Shown here: piece after piece, positions 1 to 6,626 of the stretch | Layout: each line of letters opens with the position of its first letter | Numbering within the stretch: the first letter of the stretch is position 1 | Source: JAENWH01 sp038248745 | GTDB lineage: Bacteria; Bacillota; Clostridia; Peptostreptococcales; Anaerovoracaceae | Reading direction: 5' to 3' | DNA length: 15,508 nucleotides | NCBI GenBank assembly: GCA_038248745.1 | Contig: JBBRXC010000027.1 | Location: 1-15,508 of the forward strand | Position numbers and translations under genes: made by a program | Notes under the pieces: model-generated | Databases searched by the model: none | Told to the model about the DNA's origin: nothing | What the model saw: only the letters and a program-made list of their open reading frames with translations

Positions 1-86
1 CAAGGGAAGGAAAAGCAGATTCTATCTAAATCAGCTATCTGGCACACGTCTTTTTCAGTTGCCTTTCTAATAACTATCTCTGACAT
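1..86 (-). CDS. rimI: RimI-like N-acetyltransferase, N-terminal fragment
   Basis: Only the first 28 codons lie in the window; the gene continues past base 1. The start (MSEIVIRKATEKDV, then DLDRICF) matches the opening strand and helix of GNAT-fold acetyltransferases of the RimI type, which acetylate the N-terminal amine of ribosomal protein S18 or other proteins. The ATG at 84-86 is preceded by a GAGG ribosome binding site and lies 13 bases after the tsaB stop, so the two are probably co-transcribed. The order tsaE-tsaB-rimI is a common bacterial arrangement, often followed by tsaD, which would lie just outside the window. The acetyl-CoA binding motif is not visible, so the name rests on the N-terminus and the context. 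Confidence 0.8.
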   Translation of the reverse strand, partial: MSEIVIRKATEKDVCQIADLDRICFSFP

Positions 87-99
87 TATTCTACCTCTT

Positions 100-849
100 T
101 TATTTATAAGCTGCCAGCGTGCCCTCTTCCAATTTACGCTGCGCTTCAGGCTTGCGCATATAAACAGGTTGGACATTTTCATAACTGGTTGCTTTGTTAT
201 TTTTAGATAATTCAAGGGCCAACCGTGCTGTCGAAGATGCCTTTTGGTATCTGATATTTTCCGGCGCAAAAGTTACTTTTATACCGGCAAAGCTGACTTT
301 TTCTGCCCAGGTTAAAATCTGTTCTTCATACACGGCAACGCCATCACCAAAAAACATGATTTCAGTATTCTGTCCTATAATAGATTTTTCTAGTTCCTCA
401 AATATTTCCAAAATAGTGTAAGCATCACCCTTTATTTTTTCAATAAAAGTTATCTGCTGCTGATCCCATACATAGGCCCCGCTGTAGACCTGATTTCTTC
501 TAGCATCGAATATTGGGCATATTACACCTTTGTAATGATCCATATTATAAACGAAAGTTTTTAATGTAGGTACCGAAATGAGGGGAATGTTCAAAGCCTG
601 TGCTAATGCTCTTGCTGTTGAAACCCCAATTCTGATGCCGGTAAAAGAACCCGGCCCTTCTGAAACCCCTATGCACGAAACATCGCCTATTGACAATTTA
701 CTGTTATCAAGAAGCTTTTCTGTCATTAGCATCAGGTTTTGCAAATGGTTCAGCTTTTCAGCCGTTGCTTCAGAGGTGACGACTCCATTTTCATTGATTA
801 ATGCCACAGAAGCTGCCGCACCAGTGGTCTCTATTGCTAAAATGTACAT
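100..849 (-). CDS. tsaB: tRNA threonylcarbamoyladenosine biosynthesis protein TsaB
   Basis: TsaB (YeaZ) is an ASKHA-fold protein that lacks catalysis of its own. It pairs with TsaD and TsaE to transfer threonylcarbamoyl to A37 of ANN-decoding tRNAs (t6A) in the cytoplasm. The protein has 249 residues, close to the usual 220-250. It shows the typical N-terminus (MYILAIETTGAAASVALI) and the family hallmark SEGPGSFTGIRIG near residues 63-75. The ATG at 847-849 has a GAGAGGG ribosome binding site seven bases upstream. It overlaps the end of tsaE by 13 bases, which suggests translational coupling. The C-terminal half is more variable, as usual in this family. The identification is secure from the motifs and from the tsaE and rimI neighbours. 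Confidence 0.95.
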   Translation of the reverse strand: MYILAIETTGAAASVALINENGVVTSEATAEKLNHLQNLMLMTEKLLDNSKLSIGDVSCIGVSEGPGSFTGIRIGVSTARALAQALNIPLISVPTLKTFVYNMDHYKGVICPIFDARRNQVYSGAYVWDQQQITFIEKIKGDAYTILEIFEELEKSIIGQNTEIMFFGDGVAVYEEQILTWAEKVSFAGIKVTFAPENIRYQKASSTARLALELSKNNKATSYENVQPVYMRKPEAQRKLEEGTLAAYK

Positions 850-1295
850 TTATATACCCTCTCATCCGCTGCTATGCCATATTCAATATGAATAACAATT
901 GCCTGCTCAGGAATAATCTCCATTATTTGGTCAGCCCATTCAACAATTGTAACACCGTCCCCATAAAAATATTCTTCATACCCCAATTCAGACATTTCTT
1001 CAATGTCATTAATTCTGTACACGTCAAAGTGATATAATGGGAGTTTCCCGCTGTAATACTCTTGAATAATAGTAAAAGTAGGGCTGGTGATCATTTCTGT
1101 GATCCCCAGTCCTTCCCCAATATATTTTGTAAGCGTTGTTTTACCGGTGCCAAGGTCGCCGATCAGGGCTACTACGTCACCTTTTTTCAAATCTTTTCCA
1201 AGCTTCAACCCAAATTGCTTTGTTTCACGCTCATTTTTAATGATCACTTCTTTGGTTGATGCTTCTTTCATTGTTGCTTCTTTCATTTTAACCAT
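837..1295 (-). CDS. tsaE: tRNA threonylcarbamoyladenosine biosynthesis ATPase TsaE
   Basis: TsaE (YjeE) is the P-loop ATPase that drives turnover of the TsaBD complex in t6A synthesis. In the 152 residues, a Walker A loop GDLGTGKTT is at 46-54, the family-typical SPTF at 71-74, YHFDVYR near 88-94 and the IVEWAD Walker B-like strand at 117-122. The ATG at 1293-1295 is chosen because AGGAAA lies five bases upstream. Two further in-frame ATGs (residues 4 and 9) fall in a short duplication, MKEATMKEAS, so the N-terminus could be slightly shorter. The start lies 21 bases after the ribU stop with no visible terminator or promoter between, and the 3' end overlaps tsaB. Confidence 0.95.
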   Translation of the reverse strand: MVKMKEATMKEASTKEVIIKNERETKQFGLKLGKDLKKGDVVALIGDLGTGKTTLTKYIGEGLGITEMITSPTFTIIQEYYSGKLPLYHFDVYRINDIEEMSELGYEEYFYGDGVTIVEWADQIMEIIPEQAIVIHIEYGIAADERVYKCTF

Positions 1296-1316
1296 TTTAT
1301 TTCCTGTGATTAGATT

Positions 1317-1856
1317 TTATTTATGCAAAACTTTTGCAATCGCCTTATAGGTGAAAAATGTTATTGCAGAGTTAATTCCTGCCTTCAGTAAATTAAATGG
1401 CAGTAGAATTGGCAGTATCATTGCAACAACAGCTTCTGTTGGAACCCCTAAGTATATAGGTGTTATAATCAGATTCCAGGCAATCATTGAAACCGTCATG
1501 ACGATTGTACCACAAATCAGGGCAATAAGAGCGGACTTCTTTGTTTTATGTTTCTTGTAAATTAGTCCCGCAACTATTACAAATGAACCGGTGGCTACAA
1601 AATGCATAAAGAACCCGATGAAACCGTCCCCCGTCAACATGAAGGCCTGAACAAAGGCGACCACCGCTGTAACAGAAAGACCTGCCAGTGGTCCGAAAGC
1701 AAACGCCGCTATAAAAATCGGAATGTCTGCCGGATCATAGGTGAGATACGGAGCCGCTGGGAATAATGGGATTCTAATCAGTGCCACAAATACCAGTGAT
1801 ATTGTGGCCAACATAGCCAATTTTGTTAGTTTAACAGTTTTTGAATTCATATTCAT
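1317..1856 (-). CDS. ribU: Riboflavin ECF transporter substrate-binding subunit RibU
   Basis: RibU is the membrane S-component that binds riboflavin and works with the shared energy-coupling module (EcfA, EcfA', EcfT), encoded elsewhere. The 179 residues form about five to six hydrophobic segments. The diagnostic stretch YLTYDPADIPIFIAAFAFGP lies at about residues 37-56. The ATG at 1854-1856 has a strong AGGAGG site eight bases upstream; the next ATG, two codons later, is less well placed. Its leader carries an FMN riboswitch and a terminator, which independently supports flavin or flavin-precursor transport. Expression should fall when FMN is plentiful. tsaE starts just downstream, so this gene may head a polycistronic message. 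Confidence 0.93.
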   Translation of the reverse strand: MNMNSKTVKLTKLAMLATISLVFVALIRIPLFPAAPYLTYDPADIPIFIAAFAFGPLAGLSVTAVVAFVQAFMLTGDGFIGFFMHFVATGSFVIVAGLIYKKHKTKKSALIALICGTIVMTVSMIAWNLIITPIYLGVPTEAVVAMILPILLPFNLLKAGINSAITFFTYKAIAKVLHK

Positions 1857-1929
1857 TATATTTTCCTCCTATTTTGGGTAAATTACCCCTACCTTTAGGT
1901 ATCTGTTTCATATTAGGTCATAATAAACA

Positions 1930-1963
1930 TAAAAAATGCCCCCAAAAATAATTTCGAGGGCAT
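1930..1963 (-). terminator. Intrinsic terminator of the FMN riboswitch expression platform
   Basis: On the minus strand an 8-bp stem forms between bases 1956-1963 and 1936-1943 (AUGCCCUC with GGGGGCAU, one U-G wobble) around a 12-base A/U-rich loop. A run of U residues follows at once (1930-1936). It lies between the riboswitch and ribU, the standard position for an attenuator. The AGGGC in the 5' part of the aptamer (around 2098-2102) is complementary to GCCCU in the first terminator arm and is a possible antiterminator contact, not tested here. Confidence 0.88.
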
Positions 1964-1987
1964 GTAAGTACGTGTAAAGCTTACCTA

Positions 1988-2109
1988 CGTTTCTTTCATC
2001 CGGACTATACCGTCGGTGTCGGGATCTAACCGACTCTGCCATTTGGCTCGTGGACTAATCGCCGTAGCGCATCACCACCGGTGAGGACTCTAACCTCGCC
2101 CTGAAACAG
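1988..2109 (-). ncRNA. FMN riboswitch (RFN element)
   Basis: Read on the minus strand, the segment shows the conserved RFN blocks in order: CAGGGCGAGG, CCTCACCGGTGGTGATG, CCACGAGC, GGTTAGATCCCGACACCGAC and GGTATAGTCCGGATGAAAGAAAC. The P1 helix closes between GUUUC (2103-2107) and GAAAC (1989-1993). The element binds flavin mononucleotide. With the terminator about 25 bases further on, binding is expected to stop transcription before ribU. Its 5' edge lies about 10 bases from the predicted transcription start. Confidence 0.95.
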
Positions 2110-2125
2110 ACTAATTTATATTATT

Positions 2126-2154
2126 ATTATATCGCTAAATTAATAATAACGCAA
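2126..2154 (-). promoter_or_regulatory. Sigma-A-type promoter for the riboswitch-ribU transcript
   Basis: On the minus strand, TTGCGT (2149-2154) and a perfect TATAAT (2126-2131) are separated by 17 bases. Transcription should start near 2119, about ten bases before the RFN element. It is back to back with the fetAB promoter. Confidence 0.75.
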
Positions 2155-2166
2155 TACTTTTTTCAA

Positions 2167-2195
2167 TTGATTATATACCCACCTTTGTATATAAT
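2167..2195 (+). promoter_or_regulatory. Sigma-A-type promoter for the fetAB-like operon
   Basis: TTGATT (2167-2172) and TATAAT (2190-2195) are separated by 17 bases, with a start expected near 2202. Only 12 bases separate this -35 box from the -35 box of the opposite promoter at 2126-2154, so the two divergent promoters could influence each other. A TTG at 2167 that opens the same reading frame as the ATPase is this -35 box, not a start codon. Confidence 0.7.
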
Positions 2196-2223
2196 AATCA
2201 TAGGAATAACTGGAGGAAACACC

Positions 2224-2850
2224 TTGAATAATATTTTTACAACCTCAAATTTATCAATCAATGGCATTCATTACAAAGACTTGCAATTTACAGAGGGTGC
2301 CATTACTTTTATTACCGGGCCCAGTGGCGTTGGCAAATCAACTTTGTTAAAAATTTTTAATGCCACGGTATCTCACTCCTCAGGCGAAGCTTATTATCTG
2401 GGCAGTGACATCTCTCAATTAGACACGATCCACTTGAGGAAAGAAGTGTCTTTGGTCAGTCAGGAATTATTTTTGTTTGATTTGTCTATTAAAGATAACT
2501 TTAAAGAATTCTATTCCTATCGAGAATTGCCGCCACCTTCTCCTGAAACAATGGAAAAGTTTTTAAATCTCTGCTGCCTTGGATTCCCTCTGGATTACGA
2601 TTGTTCAAAAATGTCCGGCGGTGAAAAGCAGCGGGTCTATATCGGGATATTCTTATCCCTCATGCCGAAGGTTCTGTTGTTGGATGAGCCCACTTCAGCT
2701 CTAGACAGCGAAAACAGCCATAAGATCTTCGAAAACATTTTCAGTTTCTGTAAAGAAAACGAAATCACTGTAATCGTTGTCAGCCATGACAAAGTTCTCG
2801 CCGACAGATTTTCAGAGGAACATAAAGAAATCATCAACAGACTTTTATAA
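2224..2850 (+). CDS. fetA: FetA-like ABC transporter ATP-binding protein
   Basis: This is the cytoplasmic ATPase of a two-gene ABC system whose partner is the UPF0014-family membrane protein that follows. The start is placed at the TTG at 2224 because GGAGG (2212-2216) lies seven bases upstream and a promoter lies before it; this gives 208 residues. Walker A GPSGVGKST is at 32-40, Q-loop SQELFLF at 79-85, signature MSGGEKQR at 130-137, Walker B VLLLDEPTSALD at 150-161 and the switch histidine SHD near 188. The E. coli FetAB system (YbbLM) is linked to iron export and oxidative-stress resistance, and plant STAR1/ALS3 relatives to aluminium tolerance. The substrate here is not shown by the sequence. 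Confidence 0.85.
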   Translation: MNNIFTTSNLSINGIHYKDLQFTEGAITFITGPSGVGKSTLLKIFNATVSHSSGEAYYLGSDISQLDTIHLRKEVSLVSQELFLFDLSIKDNFKEFYSYRELPPPSPETMEKFLNLCCLGFPLDYDCSKMSGGEKQRVYIGIFLSLMPKVLLLDEPTSALDSENSHKIFENIFSFCKENEITVIVVSHDKVLADRFSEEHKEIINRLL

Positions 2851-2887
2851 CCAATAAACCCAACTGGTTGGAACCGGAGGCAAATCC

Positions 2888-3664
2888 ATGTCAAGCATCA
2901 TCGAACTTAACATATTGCAGTTCAGCTTCATATATCTTCTACTGATTGTAGTCCTTGCTCTGATGAAAAGAGCAAAAATAAACCAAACAAAGCTGCTGCT
3001 GATTGGCACTGTCAGAATGAGCGTTCAACTTGTTCTCGCAGGTTTTATATTAACCTATATTTTTGCAAATCCCCATCCGCTTTTCACCGTAGCATACATT
3101 GCCGCCATGGTCATTTTTTCCATCATTCGTATTCTCGGCAAAAATAAATGGCTGAATAAGCGTTTTAAAATAGCAGTTTCTCTTTCATTGACACTTTCAG
3201 GTGTTTTTATTCTTGCCTATTTCACGCTGATCGTTGTCGGTGTCAGTGTTTTTAATCCCCAGTACACCATCCCTATTGGTGGCATGATCATCGGCAACTC
3301 AATGACCGGGATCACTTTGGGACTAAAGACTTTTAATGAAAGCATCACTTCAAATAAATCACGAATTGAATCCCTGCTCAATCTTGGGGCAACACCAAAG
3401 TGCATCTTGCTCCCCTATGTAAACAGAGCCCTTGAAACAGCCCTGCTTCCAACATTAAATTCTATGTTGGGTATGGGGATCATTGCTCTTCCCGGATTAA
3501 TGACGGGACAAATATTATCCGGGACATCCCCTTCCATCGCAATTCTTTATCAAATCGCCATCATGGTTGCCATCACAACCGCTGTCTGTCTCTCGGTATT
3601 TTGCTCTTTGCACTTTGGCTATAAAACGCTATATAATCATCAAAATCAAATCAGTCCGTTATAG
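2888..3664 (+). CDS. fetB: FetB-like (UPF0014/YbbM) ABC transporter membrane protein
   Basis: The 258-residue integral membrane protein has about seven hydrophobic segments and the family hallmarks. These are TVRMSVQLVLAGFILTYIF near residues 41-59, PIGGMIIGNSMTGITLGLK near 130-148, the cytoplasmic SLLNLGATPKCILLPYVNRALETALLPT stretch near 164-190, and MLGMGIIALPGLMTGQILSG near 195-214. The family partners a FetA-type ATPase in presumed metal export. The ATG at 2888 has GGAGG seven bases upstream and lies 37 bases after the ATPase gene, so the two form an operon. Its stop is only seven bases from the stop of the convergent dipeptidase gene, with no clear terminator in between. Confidence 0.88.
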   Translation: MSSIIELNILQFSFIYLLLIVVLALMKRAKINQTKLLLIGTVRMSVQLVLAGFILTYIFANPHPLFTVAYIAAMVIFSIIRILGKNKWLNKRFKIAVSLSLTLSGVFILAYFTLIVVGVSVFNPQYTIPIGGMIIGNSMTGITLGLKTFNESITSNKSRIESLLNLGATPKCILLPYVNRALETALLPTLNSMLGMGIIALPGLMTGQILSGTSPSIAILYQIAIMVAITTAVCLSVFCSLHFGYKTLYNHQNQISPL

Positions 3665-3671
3665 ACTGTTG

Positions 3672-5123
3672 CTAGTCGTTTAGAGACAACTTGTAAATAG
3701 CTTCTGCGTATATTTTAGCAGCTCTCATGAGGCTGTCTATTGAAATATATTCGTTTTTCTGATGAGCGACCTCTTCTTCCCCTGGGAAGGTGGCACCGAA
3801 TGCCACAATATTATTCGTGGCTCTAGCATAGGTCCCACCACCTATAATGATTGGCTTGCTATCCAAATCTCCCGTTTGTTCTCTATAAATATCCATCAGC
3901 GTTTTTACCATGGGATCATTTTCAGGGAAATATATAGGGGCTTGATTTTTCATTCTGATAAGCCCAAAATTATGCTTATTTAAAGCCGGCATGATAGAAG
4001 AATAGATGTCTTCTTCTTTTGCTGTCACCGGATACCTTACATTGATGACCAGTCTTCCCGCTTCACTGTCAAGATTTACTTTACCCACATTGAAAATCAG
4101 ACTCCCTGAAACATCATCCGATATGCCACAACCAATTTTCGTTCCATCGAGTTCAAACCCGATCTGTTTATTATAAAACTCTATAAACTCCAGCATATCT
4201 TCATTCACTATTGGCAGTTTTTCGAGAAGTTCCATCATAATAGAAATAGCATTTAAGCCTTTTTCTGGCCTTGCCCCGTGAGATGAAATTCCATGACTTG
4301 TGATCTCAAGGCTTTTTCCCATCCCTTTCACGTTGATTTTATAACCGGTTTCTCCTTTATAATTTGCGATGATTTCTCTTATCAAATCGTAATTGTCGCC
4401 TCTTAATATGGCTCTGGCACTGTCAGCGACCATGTTCGCTGCATTCCCCCCAGTTAAAGTTCTAAGCTCCAGACCTTTATTGGTTGTTTTACCAATTTTT
4501 TTAGCCAATTCAAAGACTAATATCCCCTTTTCTCCATGAATAACAGGGAACTCTGCATCAGGCGTGAACCCTAGGTCAGGGGCCTTTTCTTTTGAAAAAT
4601 AATGCTTCATTCCATCCCAGTCTGTTTCTTCATCAAGCCCCAATATCATCCTAACCTTTTTCCCTGGTACGATTCCAGCATCCTTAAGGGCTTTCATCGC
4701 ATAATAAGATGCTACTAGAGGTCCCTTGTTGTCACTTGCGCCTCTTCCATATACCTTGCCATCAGCAATTACCCCGGCGTAAGGGTCAACTTTCCAGTCA
4801 CTACCTTCCGGCACAACATCTAAATGAGCTAGTACGCCGACAATTTCTGTACTTGTTCCAATAATTTCTCCTGCTTCGTCTAGAAAGTATCCACCAAACT
4901 CAATATGCCCGCCATAATTGTCCACATTTTCAACATCAAATCCATCAGCAGAAGCCTTGGCAAGCATATATTTAAAGCAGTCATGGACGCCCCTACCAAA
5001 AGGTAGGAAACCTTCATCTCTATCGTTTATAGCTGGTTCAGCTACGCTTTTCATTGAAATAAGTTCCTGCAAGGTTTTGATCATTTCATGCTTGTATTCT
5101 TCAATTAATTTTAAGTATTCCAT
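3672..5123 (-). CDS. pepV: PepV/Sapep-like M20 family dipeptidase
   Basis: This is a predicted cytoplasmic dinuclear zinc peptidase that splits dipeptides and possibly other short amino-acid amides. The 483 residues fit the PepV/Sapep group (about 465-490). Metal ligands can be read as H100 and D102 in VLAHLDVVPEG, D131 in GRGASDNKGP, catalytic E165 with E166 in LDEETDW, D189 in TPDAEFPV, and H454 in EEEVAHQKNEY near the C-terminus. The dimer/lid histidine appears in SHGISSHGARPEKG in the middle. The ATG at 5121-5123 is preceded by GGAGG and overlaps the end of the capA-like gene by 23 bases, so translation is probably coupled. It appears to be the last gene of a long minus-strand unit that begins with the amino-acid transporter. 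Confidence 0.9.
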   Translation of the reverse strand: MEYLKLIEEYKHEMIKTLQELISMKSVAEPAINDRDEGFLPFGRGVHDCFKYMLAKASADGFDVENVDNYGGHIEFGGYFLDEAGEIIGTSTEIVGVLAHLDVVPEGSDWKVDPYAGVIADGKVYGRGASDNKGPLVASYYAMKALKDAGIVPGKKVRMILGLDEETDWDGMKHYFSKEKAPDLGFTPDAEFPVIHGEKGILVFELAKKIGKTTNKGLELRTLTGGNAANMVADSARAILRGDNYDLIREIIANYKGETGYKINVKGMGKSLEITSHGISSHGARPEKGLNAISIMMELLEKLPIVNEDMLEFIEFYNKQIGFELDGTKIGCGISDDVSGSLIFNVGKVNLDSEAGRLVINVRYPVTAKEEDIYSSIMPALNKHNFGLIRMKNQAPIYFPENDPMVKTLMDIYREQTGDLDSKPIIIGGGTYARATNNIVAFGATFPGEEEVAHQKNEYISIDSLMRAAKIYAEAIYKLSLND

Positions 5124-6357
5124 TGATATCCTCCAATGCTTGCTTTGCTTTTGATAGGTGCCCCGACTCCATCAGTGCCGGGTTGGTTTCCATCTCTTCA
5201 TCTAATGGGATTACCTCGTAAACATTTCTGCCGTTTCTTTTATATTTATCCACCCATGTAGGGGTGTAACTCATTTTAACAGACACCATGTCTCCTGTCC
5301 CAACCATATATTCAAATTCAACTCGTGCGATCATTCCCTGTTCCGTGTACCTGTCTTGCACTGTCTCTAATCTTTGGTTAGAAATAAAATTCCCCAACCC
5401 ATAAAACACAGGGACATTTTTCCCTGTTGTTTCTGACGTCACCATTTCCATTTTCTGAATAACGTGGGTATGAGAAGCAAATATTACGTCCACATTCATC
5501 TCATTAACCGCCATTGCCACCATTTGTTCCTGCCATTTATTTGGCGTTTGCTGATATTCTTCTCCCCAATGCAGGTATAATACAATCATGTCGGCGCCTT
5601 CTTTTTTTGCTGCATCTACTACACTTTTTATTTTTTCCAAGTCCACATCCAGCGTGTTATAGGAAAACGAATTAATCAGCTGTGCTGTTTCTTCAGAAAT
5701 AACATTTCCATTAATTGCAACATCCGAACCGCTCCCTGATGATTCATAGGTGTAAGAAACAACGCCTACGTTCACGCCATTCACCTTATTTATTGAATAT
5801 TGAGGTTCAGTAGGATCCATTCTGCTTCCTGAAGTTTTCAGCCCCGCTCCTCGTAATACTTCAAGTGTCCTGATGACGCCTGCCTTTCCTGTGTCTACCA
5901 TGTGGTTATTGGCTGTGACTGCAACATCAAAACCAGCACTCTTCAGTGCCGTAGCAAGTTCATCCGGCGTACTGAATGCAGGGTACCCTCTATATGGCTT
6001 ACCACCAAAGGTTCCTTCAAAGTTCCCGATAGCCAGGTCAGCCTTCTCAATATATTTTTTTACATATTGAAAATTGTTGTTATAATCATACGTCCCAGTT
6101 TCTGCATCATACTGAGAAGCCAGTTGCGGCTCATGAACCATAATGTCTCCAACACAAACAACTTCCAGTTTTACCGGTTTTTCAACAACAATTTCTTCTT
6201 CCTGCTTCTGCCCAGGGTTCACCTCTTTTTCTGGAGGATTTGTTCCACTAAAAATAAGTGGGATCATTATTAATGCGCCCACGATCAGAAGTGCTATACC
6301 TAATGGCATGAGCACCTTATTAATTATATACGATTTTGGCAAATTTAATTTAGCCAT
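5101..6357 (-). CDS. CapA/PGA_cap family metallophosphatase-fold protein, membrane-anchored
   Basis: The 418-residue protein has an N-terminal membrane anchor (about residues 15-37), a short Pro/Glu/Lys-rich linker (about 38-62) and an extracytoplasmic calcineurin-like domain. Metal-site motifs are VVCVGDIMVHEPQ (D71), IGNFEGTF (N112, E114), TANNHMVDTGKAG (N151, H152, D155), LYLHWGEEYQ (H263), ASHTHVIQ (H296, H298) and YGLGNFIS near 319-326. The Pfam family PGA_cap includes CapA of poly-gamma-glutamate capsule synthesis. No capB or capC lies nearby, so a capsule role is not supported; many members are lone surface proteins of unknown substrate. AAGGGG precedes the ATG, and the gene starts nine bases after the NFU gene ends. 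Confidence 0.85.
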   Translation of the reverse strand: MAKLNLPKSYIINKVLMPLGIALLIVGALIMIPLIFSGTNPPEKEVNPGQKQEEEIVVEKPVKLEVVCVGDIMVHEPQLASQYDAETGTYDYNNNFQYVKKYIEKADLAIGNFEGTFGGKPYRGYPAFSTPDELATALKSAGFDVAVTANNHMVDTGKAGVIRTLEVLRGAGLKTSGSRMDPTEPQYSINKVNGVNVGVVSYTYESSGSGSDVAINGNVISEETAQLINSFSYNTLDVDLEKIKSVVDAAKKEGADMIVLYLHWGEEYQQTPNKWQEQMVAMAVNEMNVDVIFASHTHVIQKMEMVTSETTGKNVPVFYGLGNFISNQRLETVQDRYTEQGMIARVEFEYMVGTGDMVSVKMSYTPTWVDKYKRNGRNVYEVIPLDEEMETNPALMESGHLSKAKQALEDINGILKIN

Positions 6358-6366
6358 TTTCCCCTT

Positions 6367-6591
6367 CTATTCTACAGATTCCACACCTGCAATATCCGGG
6401 TAATCTTCTCTCAAAACTTTTTCAACAACATTTTTTAACGTCATTTTCGCTCCGGGGCAGCCCGAACATCGGCCTTGAAGTTTCACTCTGACTATTTTTT
6501 CTGGTGTATATTCGATGAATTCTATATCGCCACCATCTCTTTGTAAATAAGGTCTGATATTTTCTACTGCTGCTTTAATGTTATCTTCCAT
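6367..6591 (-). CDS. NFU-type (NifU C-terminal domain) iron-sulfur scaffold protein
   Basis: The 74-residue protein is a stand-alone NifU C-terminal domain. It carries the CxxC pair C42/C45 in QGRCSGCPGAKMTLKNVVE, which at a dimer interface holds a 4Fe-4S cluster for delivery to target enzymes. The preceding IRPYLQRDGGDIEFIEY is also typical of the family. Its length equals that of the short clostridial and bacillar NFU proteins. A GGAGA site lies seven bases before the ATG. The gene begins 35 bases after the second Liv-type binding protein and runs straight into the capA-like gene, so it seems to ride on the same transcript, although its function is unrelated to amino-acid transport. Confidence 0.92.
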   Translation of the reverse strand: MEDNIKAAVENIRPYLQRDGGDIEFIEYTPEKIVRVKLQGRCSGCPGAKMTLKNVVEKVLREDYPDIAGVESVE

Positions 6592-6626
6592 TTTAATTCT
6601 CCTTTTTCATTCCTCTTTAATATATA

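Noticed and set aside
1296..1330. Promoter or terminator between ribU and tsaE
   Set aside because: TTGCAA and TAAAAT are only 14 bases apart, too close for a normal promoter, and TGCAAAA-G-TTTTGCA has no room for a loop.
2167..2223. Upstream TTG start for the FetA-like ATPase
   Set aside because: That TTG is the -35 box of a well-formed promoter and the intervening residues are unlike the family; the TTG at 2224 has GGAGG at the right distance.
5101..6357. Poly-gamma-glutamate capsule synthesis locus
   Set aside because: Only a CapA-type protein is present. The ligase and membrane partners (capB, capC) are absent from the neighbourhood.
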